From contig CAXKVR010000243.1 of assembly GCA_964058845.1 (NCBI GenBank), positions 62,001 to 126,000 of the forward strand: DNA of 64,000 nucleotides. The letters are read 5' to 3'. Shown here one piece after another: positions 44,825 to 56,455 of the stretch. Numbering within the stretch: position 1 is the first letter of the stretch; each line of letters begins with the position of its first letter. The position numbers were made by a program, and so were the translations under genes. Origin of the DNA: Carex sylvatica (Eukaryota; Streptophyta; Magnoliopsida; Poales; Cyperaceae). The notes below the pieces were generated by a model. That model searched no databases and was not told where the DNA came from. It saw only the letters and a list, made by a program, of their open reading frames with translations.

Positions 44825-45468
44825 TAGAGGGCTGCTCTCGGACCGGGTTCGGGCGGACCGGGTTTACCCGGGGTCGGGTACGGGTTTGGGTCGGATACGG
44901 GTAGGTCGGGTAAACGGGTATCTCGGGTCGGGTATACTCGGGTATAATTTTCAAAAACCGTACCCTACCCGAGTTTTACCCGTGCCCGTGGTACCCGGCA
45001 CGGGTAGGGCGGTCCGGGTCGGGTACCCGTTTTTTTTTTTTTTTTTTTTTTTTTTAGGCGGCAAATTCGAAATTTCAAAAAAATTTGAATTTTTTCGAAT
45101 TTTTTTGAATTTTTTCTGAATTTTTTTGAATTTTTTTTGAATTTTTTTGAATTTTTTTAAATTTTTCTGAATTATTCTGAATTTTTTTAAATTTTTTTGA
45201 ATTTTTTAACTGGTACGGGTCGGGTACGGGGTCGGGTACGGGTCGGGTCGGGTCGGGTCGGGTCCAGTCGAGTCGGGTCGGGTCGGGCGTAAATCGGACC
45301 GGGTTTGCTCGGGTTTTGAACCAAATAACCGTACCTTACCCGTTTTTTACCCGTACCCGTTTACCCGTTTACCCGACCCATACCCGGGATCGGACACGGA
45401 TAACCCGGGTACCGGGCACGGACGGGTACGGATCGGGTCCGCCCCCGTGGGGTATTTGCAAACCACTA
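44825..45468. mobile_element. hAT-like element with (CGGGTA/GGGTC)-rich interior, perfect TSD
   Basis: The outer bases TAG...CTA are bounded by a perfect 8-bp duplication GCTTCATA (44817-44824 and 45469-45476). Both halves are saturated with GTCGGGTACGGG, CGGGTCGGGTCGGG and complementary TACCCG/ACCCGT, making this one of the few GC-rich islands in the window. The middle holds a run of about 25 T and iterated GAATTTTTTT. The ORF at 44886-45119 translates the repeats and is not a gene. Confidence 0.8.
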
Positions 45469-45906
45469 GCTTCATATAAAGAGCTTAAAAAAGTTGTTGT
45501 AGAGTATAATATTTAAAGAGCTTAAGAATGTACAAAATTTTTGAATTTCTCAGTTGGTGTTTTGCCAACTACATAAAAAAAAATGTCTTTTTAAAACTAT
45601 GGAATGAATCCATAAAGACAAAATATATCTATTGGCTTAATTTAAATAACATAAGAATTGGTCATTTTCAGTACAAACTTTAACCGTCCGATGAAAATAC
45701 ATCAAGAAATCAAACGGTTGAGAAGAGTCGTTTGCCCGAAGACGCTTAACAAGCTTTGCTTTCTTCTCTCAATTTAGCGGATACCTGACCTTGTAGAATA
45801 TTTACAGCGGATCAAAATTAATTCGGTGTCTATTTAAAATGTAAAAGCTACACTCGTTTTGAGATTCACGCCAGATTAAATAGATGAATAAGATCTCATT
45901 CTACAT

Positions 45907-46123
45907 GAATGTATATCCTCTGCATTAACTCAAAAGTGAATTTTTTGAGTTAATGAATTTTAACCGTTCGATTTTAAACATAATTAATCCGCCTTCTACC
46001 TATAACATAGAGGACTTTAATATTAGTGCGAATCTCGTTCGCACGAATCTTAAAATAAATTGGATGGTCGAAATGTATTAACTCAAAAGAAAGCCTTTGA
46101 GTTAATCCAGAGGATATGAATTC
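45907..46123. mobile_element. Mutator-like MITE (TATATCCTCTG variant), 9-bp TSD
   Basis: The ends GAATGTATATCCTCTGCATT and CCAGAGGATATGAATTC are inverted, with ATTCTACAT (45898-45906 and 46124-46132) duplicated perfectly. The inner arms pair TTAACTCAAAAG with CTTTGAGTTAA. Its terminal bases resemble those of the GAGATATC family, but the interior is different. Confidence 0.8.
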
Positions 46124-46138
46124 ATTCTACATGGCCTA

Positions 46139-46314
46139 GAGTACGTATCCTCTGAGATATCTCAACTTTTGCGTGACCGACGTGTCCGGTGCCTATTTAG
46201 GAATGATGTAGGGATCAATATTATGTGTGCTTTGAGATTCGTGCAGAACGTATTTAAATGATTAGAATTTTCCATAAAGTCACGCAAGTTTGAGATATCT
46301 CAGGATACGAATTC
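46139..46314. mobile_element. Mutator-like MITE (GAGATATC family), perfect 9-bp TSD
   Basis: GAGTACGTATCCTCTGAGAT and GAGATATCTCAGGATACGAA are inverted ends. CATGGCCTA (46130-46138 and 46315-46323) is the duplication, and its first bases overlap the right TSD of the preceding element. It therefore inserted into that element's right flank. Confidence 0.9.
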
Positions 46315-46626
46315 CATGGCCTATGGGCTATCCGAAGGTTTTTTTTTTTTTTACCATCTTTTCATCAAAGATAAACTCCAAAAACTACTCTCTTTTTTTT
46401 GAATTTTTTTCGAATTATCAGGTCTACAAATATTGTGTGCGCAACTCCTTAGTACGTAATAATATATGTACAGGTTAGTCTGCAATATTACAGGATTTCA
46501 TATCAATTTAATTAGTTGCACAAATAATATATGTACAAGTGCAACCAGTATGTTGGATGAACATATAATATCTATGGTAATTCTGGTTTTTTTTTTCTTT
46601 ATAAAAAGTGGTTTTTGAGTTTAGAG

Positions 46627-47094
46627 TAGAGGTGTATAAAAAATTCGTAGTATGTAATTCGATTTGAGTTTGATTTGAAATAGTTTGAAATTAATTCAAA
46701 TCAAATTCAAATTGGATCTGGTTTGTTCAAAATAAGTTCACAAACTATTTTAGATCGAAATTCAAAGTAACGTGAACCGTTGATTTTCACTGATGACTTA
46801 TGTTCGTTGATGACTTAAAAATTAAAATATAAGGCCGCCCAGCCATATATTATAACTCGTAAGTCGTAACTCTTGTTCTCAGTTCTAAAACCCTAAGCAA
46901 CTTTCATCTCTCGCTTTCGACGACTACGATCACTCTTCCTTGTTGTAAAAAAGTTCGTAAAAGATTCGAAATTGAGTTCGTAAAAAAATTGATTCGAAAT
47001 TAATTCAAATTAAATTTAGTTCAAAATTAATTCAAATCAAACTTAGTTCGAAATTAATTCAAACTAGAATAAGTTCGATTTGGTTGCAGCCCTA
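46627..47094. mobile_element. hAT-like element with (AATTCAAAT)-rich interior
   Basis: It opens TAGAGGTGTATAAAAAATTC and closes GATTTGGTTGCAGCCCTA, flanked by GTTTAGAG (46619-46626) and GTTGAGAG (47095-47102), a 7-of-8 duplication. TTCGAAATTAATTCAAATCA and relatives are iterated toward both ends. It is the AT-rich counterpart of the CGGATA and CGGGTA elements. Confidence 0.75.
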
Positions 47095-47102
47095 GTTGAG
47101 AG

Positions 47103-47913
47103 AGATGGTAAGAAAAAAAAATCAGTATGGGCTGTGGGTCCAAAAGAATGGTTAGGAGAGAATCTCCTGCCACACAAAAATAAACAGTAATATACCAAAG
47201 TCAAATTAAGGTACATTATTTTTTTGCCGTTGTTTTCTTTGATATAGAAAGGATCATGCGACAGTTGTTTGAAAAATTACAACTTAAGGAAATAGAAGGG
47301 AACATGAACATAGAGAGTATTATTTGCTCACGCAATTCTTTGGTATAGAAAAAAAAAACAGGGTTTAATTAATTAGTCGGATAAGGATGGATATATGGAA
47401 ACATTAATTCTATGAAAGAATATTAGTTTCCATCAATTTAAATGTGCACGGAATCCAAGGGAGATTATTTAATTTTAATCCAACATTTTTCTGATTGTAT
47501 TATTTGAATTAAGGATCGAATTAACTATAACACCAATAGGCACATATAATGTGCAGTTATTATCTGAGGAGTAGGATGCTGGAAACTGTGGAAAGAGAAA
47601 AATAGAAGATTTTTCACCAGTAAGTGCATGCGGATTGCACAACTAACATATTAAAGAGGCAGCAAGTTAGCTATCAGTAACTAAATCAGGGATGGGTTAA
47701 GGCCGAATAGAGAGATCAAGATTTAATATATGGTGTAAATAATTGTAAGTAATTAGGGTGCGATTTGTAAATAATTATTTTTCTATTAATCAAATGCCAG
47801 TTTTACTGACCTTACAAAAAAGTGTAGTTATTAAATACATTTAATTATATTTAGCACTAAGCCTAATTAATCTGTATGAACTGCCATAGGTCAAACTCTT
47901 GAGCCTATACAGT
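47103..47913. other. Spacer, no gene seen
   Basis: No ORF or repeat boundary was recognised in this stretch. Confidence 0.3.
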
Positions 47914-48591
47914 TAGGGGTGTCAATGATACCAAGCCATTTACCTGACCCGTACCGTATTCGATAATTAGACGGATATGGGTAATGATTTTTTTTCGTTA
48001 GCTTATTGGGTATGAGTATGGGTAAGAATTTTTTCGTTAGCTAAACGGATAAGGGTACGGGTAAATGCTATTTCGTACCTGTTACCTGTGGGTAATTATA
48101 TAAAAATATAATAATATGGTAATGTTTGAGCAATAATTAGTTAGTACTTTTGTTATTTAGTGTATTTTTTGTTGTAAGAAAAATATTAAACATATTATTT
48201 TTATTTATATGTCTTGTTCTTTAATTAAATAATTAAGTTTGTCGGAAGATATTTTTTGAATTCTCTTGTTTTATAAAAAATACAATTTAGTTGAAATTGA
48301 TTGTACATTTATATTTATATTTATTTTTTATTAGTAATATTATTGCATATGTGAGAAATAAATGAGTTTTGATGTTCTATTTGTAAAATATAATAAAATT
48401 AATTATTATAGTAGTATTATTAGTTATTCACCTGCTACCGTTTTGTTACCCGATAATTTTAACGAGTAACGGTAGGGTAGGGTCAGGTCAAATCTTAATG
48501 GGTAAGAGTAAAGTATGAATGAGGTCATTCTTAGTAGGTATGGGTATGAAAATATTTCCACCCTACTTGTATCGTACCCATTGACACCCTA
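47914..48591. mobile_element. hAT-like element with (GGGTAA/TACCCG)-rich interior
   Basis: TAGGGGTGTCAATGATACCA and GTACCCATTGACACCCTA are inverted termini. The subterminal zones iterate GGGTAA, ACGGGTA and TACCCG. The flanking duplication is unclear: TACAG borders both sides if the ends are shifted by a few bases. At 678 bp it is close in size to 12068-12751. Confidence 0.7.
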
Positions 48592-48970
48592 CAGTCATAA
48601 TTATCGCACTACAATTAGATTTTGCAAAAAAAAAAAAAAAAAAATCTGCAGCAAATTGCCACATAAGATCAAGATCATAGACTTGGTAATAAAATGTCAC
48701 TTCTCTAGGATTTTTCCCCTGAAAGCCAAAGTCAAACTTTTGAACCATTGTTAGCAATATTGTTTTAATTAGTGCGTTTGTTTTTGCCCTGAAAGAACAT
48801 GTTTTAAACGACAAATTAATTAAATGGCTATTTTTACTATTGAAATCCATTCATACCACATTATGTATTCCTAATCCTGGCTTCAATCAGTTCCTATCTC
48901 AATACAAGTTATACCATTACAAACATGAAAATTATTCCTCATGTATTATAAACTAACTGTTCAATTTGCA
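48592..48970. other. Spacer, no gene seen
   Basis: Includes an A run near 48625. Overlapping short ORFs on both strands show no domain. Confidence 0.3.
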
Positions 48971-48974
48971 ATAT

Positions 48975-49325
48975 GTGAATTTCTCTGTGTTATAAATTTA
49001 TATCTTTATTTTTAAAATTCAAATTCGAACAGTTCAGTTTGATTCTCGTATGGAAATCTACTTAGATATATATCAAATTTTACAATTTTCATATTTTTTT
49101 ACTACTTTTTTAAATTGGTAGAAAATCAACCACTCTAAAGATGATTATGGACTGTCTGAAAGTATTGATTTTTTATCTATCTACAAAGAATACTAAAAAG
49201 TTTTTAAAAATGTAAAATTTGATATACAAATATATTTTTATATGAAAATCATGTTGAACGTTTGAATTAATTATTTATACTTTAAAAACAAAAATACAGA
49301 TTTATAGCATGAAATTACACGCGCA
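48975..49325. mobile_element. Foldback MITE, AACCGTT group (diverged)
   Basis: Left-arm features (TATCTTTATTTTTAAAATTC, then CGAACAGTTCAG) pair with the right arm (CGTTTGAATTAATTATTTAT, then ACTTTAAAAAC). The centre pairs around TACTTTTT and AAAAAGTTTTTA. This is the same architecture as 2191, 37311 and 51965, at lower similarity. Confidence 0.5.
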
Positions 49326-49739
49326 TTGCAAAGTACCATAACCTCAGTATATTATTAAAATGAATAAACTAATTTATACATATATATTGTGGGAATGTTT
49401 ACAACATGTTTTATGTAGATAGATGATATTTTATTAAGTTCATATATAGGTCAACATTTATGCATTTTGTTAAAAAATAAGACACCAAGATGATAAAATT
49501 GTTATTTTCCAACAATTTAAACATCTTAACCATGAAAATTAATGCACAACTAGGTCAAGTCATTTGCATAAAAAAAGAATTTCAAAATTGTATAACAACG
49601 CATTATTAATTATACTAATTGAATATTTGTCACTATACACAATCTAATAAATGTGCTCAAATCATTGTTATATTTTACTAATATATCCTTAGACTTAGTA
49701 ATTCAAATAAATTTATTCAAACTAGGTCGAGAAGCATAT

Positions 49740-51570
49740 TGTTGGAGACTGAGTCTAAGCGCAGATTGAAGGAAACGGGTTACGTCCGACATGTCTATCA
49801 AACTTAAATTTGAGTTCGATAGATTTATTTACTGTCCGATATGCTTTAAAATATGTGTATATCATTTCAATATATTAATTTAGCGTGCACATATTTTAAA
49901 GAGGTGATAGATCTAAATTATATACATGTTTGATATGGTTTTTATCATCAAGAAGACATCAAATATCTTGTATTTTTCATATAAAAATGATAGAATACAT
50001 CTAGAATCAAGTTACTGCGTTTGTTTGATTTTAATTTGTAGAAAATGAAGAAAAAGGAGCAAAATGTGGACACATAAAGCCATAGTGTGGCCGCATCCAG
50101 CACTTAGACAAATATGAAGAATCCAACATTGAACAGAAGAAAATTCGAGTGCAGTGCGAATGCACTAGTCCTTGATGCGGTCATACTCAGTTTGCAGAAG
50201 TTAAAAATGGAAGGTTTGGAGCCCGTGCGGATGCAATGAGGCCGCACTCTGGTCGCATTCAGCCTAAAAAAATACATTTTCGATGATTTTTCTATTTTCG
50301 GCACTCCTGGCCGCATCCCAAGGACCCAAATTAGAACACGCCATTTAGGAAAACATGTGTGACAATTATTTAGTAACTCCCCACGTCAATAGGTTCCAGA
50401 ATGGATAGAACTTCGACTATAAAAGGATTGGAACTTTCCCATTCAAAGCATCTCTTCATCCATCTATACTTGGCATAAATTTCTTAACTCTTGGAAGCAA
50501 ATCAAGGAAGAAGAAACGAAGATTTCAAAATGCGTAGGCAAGATTAAGGTTCTTCATCTAGAGAAGGGTGTAAACTATTTATCTATTTAATTTTTCTTTG
50601 TTTCAGCCAATTGTTGTAATGAATCTTTTGTGGAATATTTGCATCTCCACGATAGGCTAGTCTTCATCTCCACGAGGGGTTTAGATCTTTTAACATTAAC
50701 TTGTTTAATTTTATCTTACTCGGATCTTAGTTTTTATTATGATTGTTTGATTTGATGTTAATTTCTATGATTGATTTTTTGTGTTGATGCATGATTTGTA
50801 CTTGAATTGTAGTATCCCGTTTAGGTTTGATAGTCCCAAAGTAGATTAGGATCATATATGATAGTACCAAATTGTGAACACAAATATCTTATGATTTGGA
50901 TTAGAATTGACCAATTTGAAATCTAAACCGGAACTACATAAATTAGGGTTAGGATTTGATGAAGGACTTAAATCTTGAAGTCAAATTCCTAATTAGGATC
51001 TCTTGAATTGAATGGATATTGGTACGAAGGACTTAATTGTGAAGTATCGATATCTAACGATAGGATAGACTAACGAGAACTTCATGGTCTAGATAGCTAG
51101 GGTGAAGGACTTAATTATGAAATCTGAATTGTTTAGGCATGTTATAACTCACGAAAGTGACACTTTTTAACATTTTAGGTTAGAAATCTCGTCAAATTAA
51201 ACATGAATTTAAACGAACCGAGTAAATAGGATTTGCAAGGGATTATAAACCGAATGCTCCTAGGTTTCCAATCCTTGAAAGCAATCAAAACTCTTTTTTA
51301 CAGTTCAGTTTTAGTTTAATTATTAAAACCTCATCTTCTTCAGATATTGAACCCAACCATTAGGAATTTAGAACAAAACCTCCCAATTAACTTTTACTTT
51401 CTTTAATATTATGAAATTAATTAATAGAGTTAAAGATTAATATTTTTCGATATTTCCTGTAGATCGATACCTCAAGTACTACAAGGATTACATTGTGTGC
51501 TTACAATCAACTAATCTTTGAGTATTAGATTTATAAATTTAAAAGTTCAAAAAAGTATAAAAATCAACAT
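49740..51570 (+). mobile_element. Probable solo LTR of a Ty3/gypsy (Athila/Tat-like) element
   Basis: The 3' part, TTCCTGTAGATCGATACCTC followed by AAGTACTACA...GTGTGCTTACAATCAA, resembles the LTR ends of plant Athila/Tat-type elements as I recall them. It is also similar, in reverse, to 56930-57000. A candidate TGTTGG start (about 49749) and TCAACA end (about 51569) would fit TG...CA ends, but no 5-bp TSD confirms them. The body has GCGG/CCGCAT-rich hairpin-like segments (50090-50310) and GAAGGACTTAATTGTGAA-type segments repeated near 50965, 51024 and 51110. No internal domain or second LTR is seen. Confidence 0.5.
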
Positions 51571-51937
51571 AAGATTCTATACACAAAATATAGGAGCAGA
51601 TGATTACCATCAGACTCAAATTTGAGTTCATTGGACGCCAGACGCGTAGATATTTATCCCCAAATTGAAAAATATTTGCTGTTTTGAAAGCAGGAAAACC
51701 ACTTTTTGTTACTGTAAATATTAAATAAACAAATAAATTAAAAATAATCTAATGAATCAAGAGTTGAAAATAAAATAAAAGGCTTTCTAAATAAATGTAT
51801 ATATGTGTGGCCATCAAACGATGCATGCCAGCGTCTTTTCGGCTCATTAGTCTTCGTTGATGCAAATTCAAAGGCCCCGGCCCTCTCTTTAGTCTAATCA
51901 TACATTTGGTTTGCTTTCAATTATACAACTCTCTCTC

Positions 51938-51970
51938 TCTCTCTCTATCTATATATATATATATATAGAG
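51938..51970. repeat. CT and TA microsatellite
   Basis: A CTCTCTCTCTCTCT run followed by (TA)n immediately precedes the foldback at 51965. A second (TA)n follows it at 52349-52371. Confidence 0.8.
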
Positions 51971-52348
51971 GAGGGATCGGATGACATCTTTTTTTTTATG
52001 ATATCGGATGACACCATTCATTTTCAAAGTTTTTAAAACTCAAACAGCCGATCCAAACCGTTCAAATTGATGGATATGTTAAAATGTGCCTGCAGATCAA
52101 ATTTTATATTTTTCAGAATTTATTTACTATTTATTAAGTATTTAACAAAATCGCTATATTCAGACCGTTGAATTTTTGTACCCATCTGAATAAATAGTAA
52201 AAAATTTCAGAAAAATATAAAATTTGATCTGCAAGCACATTTTAACATATCCATCAAGTTGAACGATTTGGATCGACCGTTTGGACTTTGAAAATAGACG
52301 GTGTCATCTGATATCACTAAAAAAGAGTGTCATCCGATCCCTCCTCGT
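51965..52348. mobile_element. (TA)n-bounded foldback MITE, AACCGTT group
   Basis: GAGGAGGGATCGGATGACAT and TGTCATCCGATCCCTCCTC are near-perfect inverted ends inside flanking (TA)n. Next inward, GATCCAAACCGTTC pairs with GAACGATTTGGATC, then the AACATATCCATC arms pair with their complement. The middle (ATATTCAGACCGTTGAATTT) also appears at about 43149. A TA target would fit a mariner-like origin, but the microsatellite context prevents certainty. Confidence 0.7.
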
Positions 52349-52371
52349 ATATATATATATATATATATATA

Positions 52372-53056
52372 TTGATTATGTGTAAATCATGGAATTGAAA
52401 ACCAGCACTGTAAGCCATCAGTCGTGACGCACCAATTGCAACCATCAACAACCCGTGCATGCACATAGTTGATTCTCATCAACGACTTTTGAAAACATTT
52501 CTTGGTGGAATACTAACTAATTCATTCAATAAATAAATTCCGTTTAACTATTGTCAAATTATAACCAAACCAAATGGTATATATACCAATCTTTAAAAAG
52601 AAAACATAATATTAATATATTATAATGAACACAAACAATTAAACAATTATATATGATGAATTAATAATTAAGTCTCATGTAGTTCTATTTTATGAAGAAA
52701 GACTCGTAGTAATAACCTTTGCAAATATTATAAATTTTAATGGACAACAATGAAATTATTTTAACCCCCTTTCTCCTCTACCTCCTTCCACCCATGATCT
52801 ATAAAATATTTAAATTAGTTGAATAATTCAGTGAACTAACTGAATCATAAACATAATTATCTAAATTCTAAATTATGTATATATATTTTTTTAATGGAAC
52901 CGATTTAATATCCATTTGCGATTTTTTTTTATCATTTCACAATGATTTCTCTATTTTTAGTGCTACATTTAAAACTATTTAAAACTAGAAGATAATTGTA
53001 TTACGCTGAATCATACAAATAGTATTGGTAACAGTACAAGTTAAGACATATATAGC
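52372..53056. other. AT-rich spacer, no gene seen
   Basis: No ORF or element recognised. Confidence 0.3.
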
Positions 53057-53332
53057 AGCCCAAAATTTTTAAAAATACCATATTCTCAAAATTTTTTTGA
53101 TAAATTAAAAGACAATGATTTTGTGAAATTTCGAAAAATAACATGGCTGCATCTAGAAAATGCGGCCACTTTTTTTTTTCCTTCTCGTGCGACAGTTCAA
53201 TCTATAAAAAAAAATGGGTGGCCGCATCTAGGGAATGCGGCCATGCTATTTTTCGAAATTTCACAGAATCGTGGTGTTTTAATTTATCATTTTTGGAAAA
53301 ATGGTATATTTAAAAATTTCGGTATAGCCCTT
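53057..53332. mobile_element. Foldback MITE with GGCCGCATCTAG blocks
   Basis: The left arm (GGCAGCCCAAAATTTTTAAA...TTTGTGAAATTTCGAAAAAT) is mirrored by the right arm (ATTTTTCGAAATTTCACAGA...TTAAAAATTTCGGTATAGCC). At the centre two palindromic GC blocks face each other: CATGGCTGCATCTAG...ATGCGGCCA and GGTGGCCGCATCTAGGGAAT. No coding capacity, and the target duplication is unresolved. Confidence 0.65.
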
Positions 53333-54480
53333 GAATAATATATTTTCCAAATGTACAAGTTCCTCTATCATAACGCATGAGCTGATGTTATGATGATTCT
53401 GATGTGAAAGTTTAATAATGCATGCACTATTATTGGGGTAGAGGGATGAAAAGCTAAGCAAAACTATACCAGTTATTGAGTTGTATAATTGTCTGTTCTG
53501 AATTCTGATAAAATACTCATTTGCAACAACAATTAATGCTTTGATATGGGATTATGGGTTCTCCGCTATCCAATTTTGGATAAAAAATATCAACAAAGTT
53601 AACTTTACAACGATTAATAAAGACAATACATTTAAATCGGTTCGGTTGATATATATATATATATAAAAGATTCAATTAATGTTTCGCAGCAGATATTTGA
53701 ATCATTTAATTAATACAAGAAAATTTGCACATATTAGGAAAGCTTAATTTTTATTGTCCATACACTAGATATCTTTTTTTTTTTTATCACATATTAGGCA
53801 AGTTTTTATTGTCCATTCACTTGTATCTAACAAAAGTTATAAAATAAAGATTTTCAAACCATCTTAATAAATAGTAAAAAAATTCTAAAAAATATAAAAT
53901 TAAATTTGATCCCCAAACACATTTTAATATATATTGAACATCTAACGGTTTGGATTGATTGTTTGGACTTTGAAAATTGAAAAATCAAGTCATTTGTTTT
54001 AGAGACTAGAAAAAAACGTTTTGAACTTAGCTAACGTTGGAACACCAATTACACAAGAATCAGTAGAATATTGATTAAACTAAGGTTATAAACCCAAGAA
54101 AAATAATACTTCTTTTCATAATAAATAGTGAATCACATTTCACCGGCTTTCTTTGTATTTCGAAAGACTATAAGGTCCACATACCACATGATTTGTCCAA
54201 CAAAACATACAAAACCATACCATGTAAAAAAATAAATTATAATAGATAAATGAGGAAAGTTCAAATGCACTATTATATTATTTTGTGTTTCAATACGCTT
54301 CACATCTTTTATCTATGTTTTTAAAGTTTGAACAGTCAATTTGAACCGCTCAACATGATATTCTTAATAAAATATGTTTGGAGACCAAATCTAATATTTT
54401 ATTATTATGTGGAGCATATTGGAGCGCAAAATCATGATACATTTGAACCCTTATCTAGATAAATATCAATAAACATTATA
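53333..54480. other. Spacer with two half-copies of the AACCGTT-type foldback
   Basis: Positions 53860-53990 match one arm of the 37.3-kb element (AATAAATAGTAAAAAAATTC...CATCTAACGGTTTGGATTGA). Positions 54318-54405 match the opposite arm in degraded form. No gene was recognised. Confidence 0.4.
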
Positions 54481-54484
54481 TATA

Positions 54485-54690
54485 GGTCAGGAAAGGACAC
54501 ACTGCATTAGCATTCTATTTTTATTCAATCACCAATTTCATCTATATAATCTATACCACTTCATCCAAAAATTAAGTGCTTGTAAAATCAATACATCATG
54601 GATCTTTAATTTCATGACAACTTGGATGAAGATCCTACTGATCCTCAAACACTAGAGCATTGATTTTGATGTTATGAACCTAGCTAATTG
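54485..54690. repeat. F-box-upstream segment duplicated at 59.8-60.2 kb
   Basis: GCATTAGCATT, CTTCATCCAAA...AATTAAGTG, TTGTAAAAT, CATCATGGATCTT, AAGATCCTACTGATCC and ACTAGAGCATT all recur in 59765-60260. In the second copy GCATTAGCATT comes last instead of first and about 230 bases separate the landmarks. This is an ancient, rearranged local duplication. Confidence 0.6.
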
Positions 54691-55275
54691 CTGGCATTTA
54701 ATTTAAGGAATCTTTACAAACTATTTGATGTTTTCTAAAACGCAGAATTAGCTGCAAAAACTGGAAATGTAAAACAGATCCCCAAGTCATCGAACAAACT
54801 CTGCCTTCTGCTTCACTTTTCAAAATTCGTGCACTTCACTTTTTAAATTTCTTATCATTACAAACATTACTGGACTTCTTCTTTTATTTCATTTTTTCTG
54901 CGGCTGGGTCATTGTAGAAAATAGGCGACATGCTTCTCAAAATTTTTTAATAAATAGATAAAAGAACTCTCTAAAAAATAAAATCTGCCTCTTGAGGTTT
55001 TCTTTTTCCAAGTATTTCTTTGAAGAAATGGGATCATAATGATGCTCTCCAATTCATTGGTCTTTTCTTTTCTCTAATAATAGCATAACCAGCATGGCCA
55101 AAGAAATCTACCATAATCCATTGATTCTTCTTGATTTAGTTCGTACTAAAATTTGGTATCTCACTATTTTAGTAAAATCAGCTGATCTGCACCTCTGTCT
55201 TTGTCTAATCTTACCATTAGTACCTAGAGTTTGTTTTCAGATTTGAACTAGCTAAATTTTCATAATACAAGACGA

Positions 55276-55284
55276 TTTATATAT
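55276..55284 (+). promoter_or_regulatory. Candidate TATA box of the F-box gene
   Basis: TTATATATC lies about 95 bases upstream of the ATG, a normal spacing for a short plant 5' leader. It is not supported by any transcript. Confidence 0.4.
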
Positions 55285-55375
55285 CTTGACGATCGAGCCT
55301 GAGAAACGGTGATGCAACTAAAATTGCATTTAGGAACTGATCTCTCTTATTTTAATAACCAAGCAGAGAAGAATC

Positions 55376-56455
55376 ATGCAAAAACATCCGTGCGCGCGTA
55401 ATAGCAAGGTCTTCTTTTTTGATTGGTCCAGCTTCCCTTCAGAGCTTCTCTTTCTCATATGTCAAAAGCTTGAACATCTCACTGATTTCATCCATTTTCG
55501 TTCTGTATGTACGAGTTGGCGCTTGTCTGCTCCTCGCTCTGTTGCACATGCTCAGTTACCCTGGCTTATCAATCTCCGTAAACTTCATTTATACGATGCA
55601 TGTGTTTACTCACTCTCGTCTTGCAAATTCTATGACGTTCAAATTCCTGAAAATGTTAAAAAGAAAAAGCTCATAGGACCAGGGCAAACCTATGTTCTCG
55701 CGCGTGACTGCACAAATAATTCTGTGTCCCTTTTCAACCCAATCAGTGGTGAAGAGCACCATCTTCCACCTCTACCAGCAAGTTTTCGCACGCTCCTTCC
55801 TCTACGCCTTGGACCAAACCCACACAAGGATGGCATTATATTGCTTTGCTCAAATTGTACTTTTTGGGATAGTTTTATCACCTTTTGTCAAACAAATATT
55901 AATGGTGAGAAGTGGTCAATGCTTGAAGTTAAATGTGAAAAAAGATATTTCACAGGGACTAGTTCATGTGCATTCTACAACGGATTGTACTTTTTAAATT
56001 CGGAGAGGGGATCACCGACATATATTATAAATGCAGAGAAAGGTCAGGTGGTGTCCGTTATTGAACCACCACCTGGATTGCCATGGTGTGACTATATAGT
56101 CGAGTCATTTGGAGATATCCTGCGGGTTCAAGTGAACAATGTTTCAGGTCTTTGCTTTCGTATTTATAGGCTAGACGACTATGGAGGTTGGAATGCTAGG
56201 TGGATTGAGATGAGAAGCATTGGCGACCGAATTTTATTTTTGGGGGGATATTTGGAAGTATATTGGACTGGTTTCAGCTTGAGGAGCTGTAATATAAAAG
56301 GATCCATAGGAAACTGTATCTACTTGCGAACACTTGGAATTTACGTCAAAGACTTGCTTACTTTAGCTGTATGCCGTTATGACCTCGAAAACAAGAGAAC
56401 AGAGTTCTTGCCTTGCTCCCAGCCGCTTGTTGATGTCTGGTTCGTGCCTAGCTAG
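55376..56455 (+). CDS. F-box protein with DUF295 (KIB1-4 beta-propeller) domain
   Basis: A single-exon gene of 359 residues. The F-box is at about 15-55 (WSSFPSELLFLICQKLEHL, then FRSVCTSWR) and should bind SKP1 within an SCF ubiquitin ligase. Residues about 95-330 show DUF295 (KIB) features: SLFNPISGEEHHLPPLP, GTSSCAFYNGLYFLN, ARWIEMRSIGDRILFLGG, then GNCIYLR. The C-terminus LENKRTEFLPCSQ...WFVPS fits the last DUF295 strand. Length and domain order are typical of this large, fast-evolving plant family; the substrate is unknown. The start is the first in-frame ATG and leaves about 14 residues before the F-box. No disabling mutation is seen. After the stop, CTAGCTAGCTAG repeats briefly. The gene is isolated between retrotransposon relics, and a partial duplicate of its upstream flank (59.8-60.2 kb) lacks the coding sequence. 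Confidence 0.9.
   Translation: MQKHPCARNSKVFFFDWSSFPSELLFLICQKLEHLTDFIHFRSVCTSWRLSAPRSVAHAQLPWLINLRKLHLYDACVYSLSSCKFYDVQIPENVKKKKLIGPGQTYVLARDCTNNSVSLFNPISGEEHHLPPLPASFRTLLPLRLGPNPHKDGIILLCSNCTFWDSFITFCQTNINGEKWSMLEVKCEKRYFTGTSSCAFYNGLYFLNSERGSPTYIINAEKGQVVSVIEPPPGLPWCDYIVESFGDILRVQVNNVSGLCFRIYRLDDYGGWNARWIEMRSIGDRILFLGGYLEVYWTGFSLRSCNIKGSIGNCIYLRTLGIYVKDLLTLAVCRYDLENKRTEFLPCSQPLVDVWFVPS

Noticed and set aside
44886..45516. GC-rich ORFs (44886-45119, 45316-45516) as possible genes
   Set aside because: They translate iterated CGGGTA/GGGTC words within a hAT-like element and contain a homopolymer run. There is no domain or start context.
55690..55997. Overlapping ORFs within the F-box gene
   Set aside because: Out-of-frame shadows of the 359-residue F-box/DUF295 reading frame.
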